Shown here: positions 43,201 through 55,200 of the stretch, one piece after another
Layout: every line of letters begins with the position of its first letter
Numbering within the stretch: position 1 is the stretch's first letter
Assembly (NCBI GenBank): GCA_964351595.1
Contig: CAYGOT010000008.1
Span: forward strand, 42,027 to 106,026
DNA length: 64,000 nucleotides
Direction of reading: 5' to 3'
Source: UBA6059 sp964351595
GTDB lineage: Bacteria > Bacteroidota > Bacteroidia > Cytophagales > Cyclobacteriaceae
The notes under the pieces: model-generated
What the model was told of the DNA's origin: nothing
What the model saw: the letters and a program-made list of their open reading frames with translations, nothing else
Database searches by the model: none
Position numbers and translations under genes: made by a program

Positions 43201-46200
43201 GTGGTTGTCCACTTCAGCGGTATGATACCCTCACCACTCACGAGTGTATCAGGCTGAGGTGATGTGATTGCCAGAGTGGATACCTCGAGTAGTTCGTTGA
43301 CTTCCACCGGCAGTGTTATGGTCGCGGCACTCGTAGATGTATGCACGATGTTGCCATTGTACGACCTGCCATTATTTGCGACATTTGTTGCACGTACCCG
43401 AATGGTGCCAGTAGTCCCTGCAGCAACAGCGGCTGTTGTGCCGAAGTTGACACCATCTGTGGATATCTCGAATCCGGTAACATCAGTTGATTGAACAGTA
43501 AGGTTCACTACACCCAGGAGATTGGTGCCGCTGACGGTGTAGGTCACCTGAGTATCCTCCAAATCAGCAGCATCCGAATCATCAATGGCTACACCTGTAG
43601 TGAGATTGACACCTGCCACATTGATAACAGGCACTGGCACTATCGAGAATACCTCATCACTCACGTCTTCAATACCATTGGTTACGCTTCTCACTTTGAT
43701 CAGGACTTCTGCGCTCAAGGTAGTAGGTACCTGCCATGCGAACGTACCATTGAGGCTTTCGAATGTCTCAGGGTCAGTCAATATCGAAGTGTAATTGCCA
43801 CCATCATCTATACTTACCAGAATGTCAATCTGATCTGTAGGTGGGATGTTCAGTGAAGTCCAGGTGATATTTGAAGTTGTCCCAACCACCAGGCTCTGGC
43901 CACCATTAGGCGCTGTAACTTCCAGTTCTGCTACGGCCGAAATATCGTCCAGTGTAAATATTGGAGACGTATTGTTGTCCGTGTCTTCCATCACAAAATG
44001 GAAGTCATATAGTTGACCCAGCGTGAAGCTACCGGTTGCATTGAAATCCACACCGACAAATGGTGCGGCAATGACAGTGGTACCGTTAGACGTCTGTCCG
44101 GTCAGGGTGATTCCGCCAATGGCGGCATCCTTGATCTGGGCATCAGATGGCACAGCCTGTCCGCCGGTCAACGCCACAAAGTAGACGGTACCTGCTTTAT
44201 CCGCTGTGACATTGCCATCAAAGCTGGCGTCTACGATTGTTGCGGTAGCGGAAGTGATGGCCGGTGGATCATTTTCAGACTTGGTGTAAAGGAAGTCATC
44301 TACAGAAAATGCCTCAACCCCACTTAAGCCCACGCTAATTTTACCTGTCTCGGTATTAGGTACTGTCGCAACGATCTCGGTATCACTATTGATATTGAAG
44401 CTGGCAATGACGCCATCGAACTTTACAAATGTAATCGTAGATAAGTCTGTACCTGTAATGGTCACCTGATCTCCTTCCGTGCCGGTGGCAGGGTTGAATG
44501 CCGCGATCGCAGGTGCCCCCTTCACTTCAATCGTACCTGTGCTCGTGCCGGTACCGGATGGGGTAGTGATCTCTATATTGCCAATACCTATATTGCCAAT
44601 GTCCAGGAGTACATTGACAAACTCTGAAGATCCACTCTGGATGGCGGCAGCATTGCCGTTGATGGTCACTGCTGTGGCACCTGTCAAGGTCTTACCGTTG
44701 ATCCTGATCTCACTACCAACTGTGGCGACTGATGGGAAGCTCAGCACTTTAGGTGTCACGCTAAATGTAAGGCCGGTACTGAAATCAACACCAGACTTAG
44801 TAATGACTACTTCACCTGTTGTGGCAGCATTGGGCACAGTCACCTGTATGCTTGTACCATCAGGGTCTACATCGAAAGTGGTAGCCGGAATACCATTGAT
44901 ACTGACTGCCGATGTGCCATTGAGGTCTGTACCCTCGATGGTGAAGGTTGATGCTACCGGGCCACTTGTCGGGTTAAGCGAGAAGTTATCGGGACTAGCG
45001 AGTACATTGAAATTGGCGCTGCTGATTGCTTCCTGACCAGAGGTGGTGTTGACAACTCGGATCGGACCGGTCACCACGCCTGTCGGTACTGTGACTGTCA
45101 GCAGGTCAGCAGAGGCACTATTGATCGTGGCGAAAACCTCAGGCCCGCTGACACTTGAGAAGAATACCTGGTTAGTACCGATAGTGCTTCCGAAATGAGA
45201 TCCGTTGATAGTGATTTCACTTCCTTCCAACCCACTATTCGTAAAGCTGAATATCCTCGGCACTACATTAAACGATAGTCCTGCAGTCGTCACCCCATTG
45301 GTGGTAACGGTAAGCTGGCCTGAAGCCGCTGCGGCGGCAGGTACAGTCGCGGTGATGTTGCCACCGTTGATGACACTGAAGCTGGCTGAAGCACCATTGA
45401 TGGTCACCGTTTCAACATTTGGCAAAGCCAAATTAGAGCCCTGGATGCTGATGGTCGCACCCGCTATTCGAGCATTGGGCGTGATCGTCGTAAGTGTGGG
45501 TGGCGCTGAAATGACCAGTGCCTGGGCACTTTGAATCTCCAGACCTCTACGAGTAATAGCTACTTTACCGACTCCAGCACTACCGCCGGGCACGGTGACC
45601 TGGATACGGTCATCATTCTGGTAAGTGAATGCTGCGGTGACGCCATTGACGGTAATGGCCGATATCTCACCGCTGTTTTCGAAGTAGTTGCCATCCACAT
45701 AGATCACCTGGCCCTCAACGACTCGTGAGGTCGAAGGGTTGAAAGACTGAAGGTTTTCATCCCTAAAGCCGTCGATCTGATGCTCCACGAAAAAGTCGTC
45801 ACTGGCAGTAATGTTGAGCCCACCTCGGGTAAGTACCACGTTGTTGCTGTTTGCAAAAGCTCCCGTACCATTTTCAATGACGAGGGTAATATTGTTATCA
45901 TCCTGGATATCGAACGAATTATACGCTCTTCCATTGACGGTCACCTGGGTCACATCAGGGTTGGTGAAGCCGTCTCCTACTACCGTAATCGTACCACCGA
46001 CGGGCGCACTCGCTTCGGTGATCTGGGTGATAGTTGCCTGCGCATCGATAGTGATTTGTTGCGGTAGCGTCAATACCAGGTCTGTAGCCGGTTCGGTATT
46101 GATCAACTTGACATCAAACGTACCTGTGCTAAGTGGCACGTTAGATTGATTAGTCAGCTTGAAGGTAACGGCTACATCGGACGCATTGGTGATCGGCACA

Positions 46201-49200
46201 GAGATATCATTGACTGTCACCTCATTAATGCCCCCCAGGTTACTGCCTGAAATGGTCACTAACTGACCTGTCACATACGGGTCTGCTGAAATGCCATCGG
46301 TAATGGTTGGCTTCAGGTAAAACTCAAGGTCTGTTGACTCAGTATCCAGCTGGCTCACATCCAGACCCGCTCTTCTTACTGTGATTGTTCGCTTGCCTTG
46401 TGTCGTACTGGTAGGGACGGTGAATGTGATCTCCGTACTACCATTGGTGCCTGTAATATTAGCCGTGACACCTTGTATCAACACTGTCGGGCTATTATCA
46501 AAGTTGGTGCCTGTAAGGGTGATAGACTCGCCTCTGGCTGCCCATCCTCCGAGCACAGTCGTGTCCGTGATGGTATGCGCTGCGACTATCTCAATGTCTC
46601 CGGCACTCACCAACCCGTCTGTATTATTGATCCGCTCCAGCTCAATTTCATTAGTGCCAAGCGAAGTGGCCAGTGGAACGTCAAAATTGAAATTGCCAAA
46701 ATTAACAGACCCGTTAGCCGATACGGGATCATCGGCTAATGTGATGGTCACTGTGGGGCTAGTGAAGTAGGTACCGGATACATTGACTGTCCCTCCCAAA
46801 GCCACAGTGGTAGGAGTGACATTAGTCACAGTATGCTTCATAGTGAATGTCGAAGAGGTCTCAGTGAGTCCAGCCCTCGTGATGGTCACTACACCCTGTG
46901 TAGATAGAGGGTTAGTCGGTACTGTTGCGGTGATCGCGGTAGCATTGTCTACCGTAAACGACGCTGCTCTTCCATTGATCGCAACACTTGTGACATCAGG
47001 TGCAGTGAAATTAGTGCCATTGATTACAATGGTATTCCCAACTTCTTCGATCACCTTGTCCAGAGAGCTCAACACGGCTCTTGGCACAATGTCGATCATA
47101 GTAGCAGCGGTGACATTTCCGATAGGTGCCGGGCTGGTGATAACCACCTCGCCATCTGTACCTACCGCGTCGGGAATAGTTACCGAAATAGAGTTGTCAT
47201 TGCTTACGGAGAACGATGCTGCCGCTCCATTGATGGTCACCCCAGTTACGTTTGGAAAGCGGAAGTTGCTACCGCTAATGGTCATCTGCTGATCCACGAC
47301 ATAATTGGTCGTAGTAAAGTCAGTGGTGATCGCTGGTCTTACAAAAAGATCATCGCCAGAATTAACTGTAAGGCCTGCTCTGGTAATGGAGACTTTGCCC
47401 TGACCAGCATTGAACATATTTGCTGGCACGGCGACCACCAACTCTGTGCTAGACGCAGATACAATGCTCGCTGTGACTCCATTGAGCTGTACCTGGCTTG
47501 GTTGGGGTGCATCCATATTGGTACCTGTGATGGTGATCTCCTCTCCCAGGTCAACTACGGAAGGAAAGCTGACAATGGTATGTGGAGGGACTACCGTCAA
47601 TTGCACATCTGCCACGTCTTGCAAGCCCTCCTTGAACACTGTCACATTGTAGGTGCCTGATGTCATAGTGGGTATTGTCACTGTGATCTGGTTGAAGTTG
47701 CTATTGCTGGTAATCGTAGCGTTGACAGTGCCTATCTGCACCTGATCAGCATTGCTCAGGTAGGTTCCTGACAAGACTAAGCTTGCACCTGAGGCCAGGG
47801 TAGTGGCTGACAATCCGGTGATGTCCGGTGCTATCGCAAAATCTGTCGCGGACTGACTCACGCCACCAGCGCGCTCGATAGTAATTCTGCCGTTCGCTGT
47901 GATTCCGGGTACGGTCGCAGTGATCTCTGTAGCCGAATTGACATTGAAAGACGCGGCTGTGCCATTGAACTTTACGGCCGTTGGATTAGGTGTATTGAAG
48001 TTCTGACCCGTAATAGTTACCTCGGTCTTATTGATTTGGCCACTGATCGGAGCAAATCCTGCGATCTCCGCAGCGGGCACAACAATAAAGTTGGTCGTAC
48101 TTGTCCCTGTTTCATTGATGGCATTATTCGTCACTGATATAGGTCCTGTCTGAGCATCTGCCGGTACCGTGATCGTGAGGAAGGTGTTGCTTCCATTTAT
48201 AATCTCAGCCGTCGCTCCACCAGTAAACGTCACTGTGTTGCTACCTGCTGTTGGGTTGAAGCCATTGCCGCTGATCGTGACCGTGGCACCCACCACAGCG
48301 CCTGTTGCCAGGGTGAAGCTATTGATCTTAGGCACTACCGTGAATAAGGCCGGGCCATCAACCTTCAGTGCCCCCTTGGTCAGGTCCAGTTCACCAATCC
48401 CGTGGATATTATTCGGAACGGTGAAAGTGATCGTGTTGTCATTGACGACATTGAAGGAAAGCCCCTGCTCATTGAAGCGAACTGATGTTGCATTTGGGTT
48501 AGAGAGGTTTTCCCCAGTGATGGTCACCAAATCACCTGCTGAAGCTTGCAGAGGTGCAAAGCTGGTAAACACAGGTGCTGGCACTGCGTCAAAGCTGGTG
48601 GTAGAAACGCCTTCCTCAAATGCATCGTTATTGAGTACGCGTATCGTACCATCAGCAGCATTTTGGGGTACCTTCACTTTAATAGATGACGCACTTTGCG
48701 TAACGATAGCCGCCGGCACATTATCCTCAAAATAGACGGTATTGTCTGTAGCGCTGAAGTAAGAGCCGCTTATGGTGACTTCCGCTCCCGGGGCAGCCTG
48801 ATTGGGGCTGACGCTTGTAATCCTAGGTATAATGGTGAAATCCTCGGGGCTCTCTACCTCGACTCCTCCCTGGATAACGACCACTTTGCCTGTACCTTCT
48901 GCTGTATTGGGTACGGTAAAAGTGATGGTATTCGCATCCAATCGCGTATAGTTGATCACTGGGAACCCGCCAAAGGAATTGAAAAGTGTTACCCCATTGA
49001 CCTTGATGCCTCCAGTTGATGGAATGCTGTTGAAATTGCTACCGTTAATGGTGACCTGGGTTCCCCGCCCGGCCTTGGTCGCCGAGAGGCTGGTGATCTT
49101 ATGAAAGTCGACCGTCAGGTCATATTCAGATTCAAAAAAGCCATTATCAGAACTGATAGAAACTCGTCCTGTATTTGCGCCCTGGGGTACAGAGAAGCTA

Positions 49201-52200
49201 ATCTCCGTATCCGAAATAATGCTCTTGGAGGTCGCTTCTACACCATTCACATAGACACGGGTGTTGTTGTTGAGGAAGCTGGTGCTCACACCTGTGATAG
49301 TGACCTGCTGGAACACTCCAGCAGTGGTAGGGCTAAACTCGAATGACTGCACGCTAAAGTCCAGTGGTGAGGTGTAGCTGCTGGCATCTACAGCTACCGT
49401 GATGTTGTCTTTGCTTGTCACCCCATCAGGCACCACTACTGAAAGCACTTCAGCGGAGAAGACATTGACCTGAGTAGCCTCGACAGGAGATCCGGCATTG
49501 TTAAAAGTCACGGTGACATCCGGGGTGCCTGCCAGAAAGTCCACTCCACCGCTGGCATTGATGTAGATCGTCTGTCCAATCTGGCCTTGAAGCGGTGAGA
49601 TGGAGATACCATCCAACACTAGTTGGTCCGGTGAAATAGCTATGCCCTTGTTCAGCACATTGACAGTAATAAAACCACTCACTGCACCCTCAGGCACATC
49701 GACGACCAGTTGGTTGGTCGATGCGGTCTCCGGATAGGAAGTGATATCAGGGAAGCCTGGAAAAATGACCTCATTTTCTCCGGCATTGGAAGAGAAGCCG
49801 GTACCGTCTATTTGCAGTTGGGTGCCTCCACTGATCAATGAGATCGAAGTAATTGACGGGGCTGGTAATATGGTAAACTCCGCCTGCTGTGTGAGGGCAG
49901 GATCCACCTCAGCCTGATCTACGATGCGGATATTGGCTGTGGTATTGGTCGCTACGCCAGGCACGAGCCATTCAAAACTTGTGATGTCGTCGGACAGGTT
50001 GTTGGCAATCAAATTCCAGTTTGTCCCGCCATCGAGGGTATACTCTACAGATAGCAGATCCACCAAATTGCTGGTCCAAGAAATATTGATTACGTCGTTG
50101 GACACAAACTCATCGCTGGCCTCCGGGTTGGTCAGTACCATTAGTGGCGATCCTGTTGCTTCACGACCAATCACACTTACATTTTGAACAACATCGTCGG
50201 TGTTGCTATCGACAAAGGTGTTTTCAATTGTTCCCGCCAGGAGATCACCACCATTGTTGTCTTGTGTGAATTTGACATATATCGTAGTGGTATTCACACC
50301 AGGGTCGGCATTGATATTCAGGCTACTGGAAAAACCACTGATTGGATCTGTAGAGACTGTAAATTCTGATAAGGTGGAGCTAACGGTGACCGCCACATCG
50401 GTGATCTCCAACTGGTAGCTCAATACAGGATCATCATCTGCGACATCTACCACTCCAAAGTCAAGTGAGTTGAGCGGGTTGCCACTTCCATTTTGCACCT
50501 GGACGGGATAGACAATGTTGAAATAACCGGAAATTAAGGATTCACTTCCTGCTACTATTTGTAGTCGCGCATTTTGAGCGACCAGGGCCGGAGTGTAATC
50601 ATACGCAATCTCCTCACTACCATTGGTAGGTTCAGCATCCACTACTTGCAATGGTGCCAGGCCAGGTCGGATAATGTTGATATCAAAACTGCTGTAACCA
50701 TTATTGGTAAAACTAATCATGGCGGCCTGGTCGTAGATGAGTTCATTGGTATTGGGGAAGTCGATGGTCAGCCCAGAGATCGAGCGCTCGCCAATACTGA
50801 ATTGGCCACTAGTACCTACGGTTTCTCCAGCAACTTGTGCCCTGAGCACTGCTTCGGATGTAACGAAAGCAGGGTTGTCCAAGGTGTAGTCGAAGAAGTA
50901 GTCAGGACCACTCTCAAAACTCGAAAGCGGGTTGGACACCAACTGGTACGGGTACGTACTACCGCCATCAATTGACAGTTGGAACGTCACTTCGTCGGTA
51001 TCATCTATTCCGGTAGGGGTGAAGTCTACATCCAGATCATTACCGAAGTAGAGCACATCATTTGCTGATGGGGTATTGAAGCTAATGGCTGCCGGGGCTG
51101 TGGCGGTAACTGATAGAAAATCTTCTATGGCAGAAAGGTTACCAGCAGCATCCTCGGCCACATAATAGACATGGTAAGTGCCGCCTGCCGACACACAATT
51201 TGGGCATGGAAAAGCAGTAAGGCCAGAGAAATCAAATGATCCGTTGGCGTCTTCTACGGCCACACTGCCTCTGATGAATAAGCCTGGTGTGAAGCCCGTG
51301 GACAAAGCTGCTTGCTTGATGGTAGCAGCGTCAGACTGAGGGAAAGCCGTAGAATACACTGTATAATAAAGCGTACCGGTCTCATCAACTGTCGCTGAGC
51401 CATTAAGATCGGGTGCGATCAAGTTTGCGGTAGCGGCAGAAATGACCGGTGCGGTATTGTCAACCACAGCCTCAGTGCCGTCAGAGGAGAAGTTGTCAAT
51501 CAGAATATTCTGATCACCAGAGCCGAGGCTACTAATCCGGATGTACCCTGTAAATGTGGTAGAAAATGTATGGGTGTATTGTTCGTAGGTATCGGAGAAA
51601 GTACCATCGGTGTTGATCTGTGAGAAATTGGTACCGTCAGTGCTGGTCAAAACTTCAAATTGTGCACCATCACCTCCGGCATTTTGCGCTCGAAAGTAAA
51701 AATCAAATTCATCTGCATCTTCTAATAAGGGTGTCTGAATATAGCGACCCGTGGTACCTCCGTTTATTTTTGCAGCACCTTGATCGCCCTCGAATCCCAG
51801 GGCCGGATTGTCTTCCCAGAACACCTGAGCCTGATCGCTTACTGACCAACTGGATGGGATATCAGTAGCAAAATCTTCGAAGAAATTGCTTTCGGGAGGT
51901 GTTATAGTAGGATTGCTCTCTACCCAGTCATTGTTGACATCCATGTTGGTAAGTGTACCATCATTACTACCCGCCTGATCGGTAAGCGTTACATTTCCAG
52001 GGCCATCATTGAAGTTATAATAGGCAACTAGGCCTGTTTCGCTTCCTGTCAGCTCTGAATTCATATTAGCAGAAATCTCTCCTGCTGTACGAGCTATATT
52101 CCAGATACGGACTTCATCCATGTCTCCACCAAAAGGATATTGCGTACCTCCATCTCCTCCTAAGAACAAGTCGAAGGCATTAGTAGGAATTTGACCCGTA

Positions 52201-55200
52201 ACGGCTTTGCTCGCTACTTCAACACCATTTACATAGAGTCTGGAGGTTGACCCATCATAAGTTCCTGCCAGGTGGGTCCAGGTTCCTACAGTTAGAGTAC
52301 CCGTGGGAGAATCGACTCTATCACTGCTCCAACTTACAGGATACCATTGCACTACATCTCCGAAACTGGAAATACCATAACCACTATTCCAGTTTCCTAC
52401 TTCGGCTTTATGTAATAAGGTGCGGTAATTACTTAATGTACTGGGCTTCACCCATATCTCTACTGTAATGCTATTTGTAATATCTAGAGTGGCATTATCT
52501 GTTACTATAACCTGATCGTTCACCGCGTCAAAGTTGAGCGCATAATTAGTAATTGGTCCGCTGGAATAAGTCAAACTTACCTCTCCAGCATCTGGTGAGT
52601 CGTAGTTAATCGACCAATTATTATCGGGTAGATTTACCGTACCGAAAGTGCCAGATAGAAGCCCGGCATCAATGATTACTATTTCATCGCCATCTTCTGG
52701 TGTATATCCCAGTGTCACGTTCAGAGTTCCTCCCAGATGAGCTGTAATTCCTACAGAAATCTGATCATGCTCGGTACATGGTGTCACACCGTCCACCTCT
52801 ATTTCAAGTGTACCGACGTTAGTGAAATCACTTTCAAAATTGGTGCACCCGGGGGTGAAACCGGGTGCGAGCGTACCAAGCATCGAATTGGAAAAATTAT
52901 TCACAAAAGTTCCACCTCCTTGGATGGTTCCGTTGTTGGTAAATCCGCCCAACGGATCTTTGATTTGAGTTCCTTGCGCAAAGGTGATCGTTCCGTTGTT
53001 AACAAATGTCGCCCCATTCTGTAGGTCTAGTGCGTTGTTGTTCAGGTCTATCGTCAATTGCGCTCCTTCTTCTACGATGAATTCCACGCCATTAAGGACA
53101 AAATCCTGTAATTCGGAAATGTCCAGATCTCCTGACACGATAATGTCCTGTGTAATATTGGAAGGTGAGGGCACCACTCCACCACACCAGTTAGCGGCAT
53201 TATTCCAGTCATTATCGACTGTACCGAGGAACTCACCTTCTGAGCAAGTTGGAGCACCATCAAGGTCTGGCCCACTTACCCATCCTGTTGTGCTGTTGAT
53301 ATTGTTGAATTCTGCCGTATTTGAGTTTGGAGAATCGTCTGAAGAGCCAGATCCTGAGCCTTCGGTGAATTGATAATAGGCAATTAGTCCTGTTTCATCC
53401 CCGTTGAGGATATTGTCTTGATTATTGTTGATCTGCTGGGCTGTTCTGGCTGTATTCCAAAACCTCACTTCATCCATCCGGCCATCAAAATAAAATGGGC
53501 TACCATTTGGCTGACGGCCGAGGTTCATTTGCTCAGCCGAGCTTACCGTTCTGCCATTAAGTCCTGCCGTAGATGCTTTTTCTGTTCCATTGATGTAGAG
53601 TCGTGCATTGTCTCCATCACGAACAAGAGCGATATGATTCCACTGATTTAATGTCACTTCGCCACTTGAGGTTTGAATATCAAAACTGCTCCCCCCAATC
53701 CAAGCTACGAGAGTACCACCGCTCGTAGTAGCTATGCCCATTGATCCAGTACCTCCGTTCCAATCGGAAATCAGGACGTGAGTTGAGCTGAGGTCCTCAG
53801 GATAGATCATCGCTTCCATAGTGAAATCACCAGTGCCAAAATTGAAGCTGGCAGGATTGGCCAATTCAATGAAGCTATTAGAAGATGCGTCGAAATCAAT
53901 TGCGTAGTTGCTTATTGTAGCAGCACTGATTTCGAAAGCTGCATCACTGAGGTCGCTAAGCGTCAGGGTAGTGTTTTCTACTTTGACGAACACGCTGGTA
54001 CTGACTGCATTTGGCACTGTCCACTCGTAAGCGCCCTCAAAATCTGTAGGTACTCCTGTGGTAATCTGTGTAAAAGGTCCGCCAGTGCCATTAGCGCTGT
54101 AGCTGATAACCAGGTTGTCCTCTGAGTCGAATCCCTCTTCATCCCAGGTGATGTTTTGGGTACTGCCTACCAACCAGGTCTCGTCACCATTGGGAGCGGT
54201 TAGTGTGATTGCAGGTTCGGCAGCTACCTCACCAACAACGATATCGTCTATAATAACAGGGTCGCCTCCATTATGGTCAAGTTGTAGTACCACATTGTCA
54301 TTTGTCTCATTGATTTGGATCGTAAACTCGGCAAAGTCGGTGCTATTGGCCTCAGTACCCCCTACATACTGATATCCTCCGCCGTTGATAGATTTCATCA
54401 CGTTGACGGATCCTTCGAATCCAGAGACTTTCGCATATTGGAATGTGATGCTCTGCGGCTTATCTAAGGGTGGAAGTTCCAAAAATGATGAGGTGACATT
54501 GAGGATAATTGCCTTGCTACCACCAACACCACCTATCGTGGATTCCGTTAGTTCACCGGCCTGATATACGCCACTTGCTAGATTGAGCTGACCCGAATAG
54601 TTGGGTTCAGGGATGCCAGTCCCACCCTCAAAGTTTTCTGAAAGTGTACTTGGGTTAGGAATGACTGCTTCTATTGTAAAAGAGGCGTCACTTAAGTCGG
54701 TCAACGTTTGGGTAGTGTTCTCTACTTTGACGAACACGGTCGTACTCACCGCATCTGGTATAGTCCACTCGTAAGAACCCTCGAAATCAGTGGGTACGCC
54801 TGTAGTGATCTGTGTAAAAGGGCCGTCGTTACCATTGGTGCTATAGCTGATCACCAGATTGTCCTCCGAGTCGAAACCCACCTCATCCCAGGTGATGTCT
54901 TGAGTGCTTCCTACCGGCCAGGTCTCAGCTCCATTTGGTGAGGTAATAGTAATGCTCGCAGGAGGAGCTTCCTCCGTTGTAAATGACCAGGTCTGGAGGT
55001 TCTGAATGCCGGCAAAGTCCACCTGACTGGCGTTCTTCACAGCGCCCGGATCTATAATCACTCCATACTCTGTCTCATAGTCTACTCCCGAAAGTACGAA
55101 ATAAACACTGTCACTATTGATAGAAACACTACCAGACCCAACAGTCTGTACTACTGTAGAATCGGAAACACGCACCACATAAAAATTACCTGTGCCTTCC

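Noticed and set aside
42528..43262. A 244-codon plus-strand open frame inside the giant gene
   Set aside because: It is antisense to Ig-like domains of the giant protein, has no recognisable motif, and open frames opposite Thr/Val/Gly-rich repeats are common. The same holds for 44479-45036 and 48169-48735.
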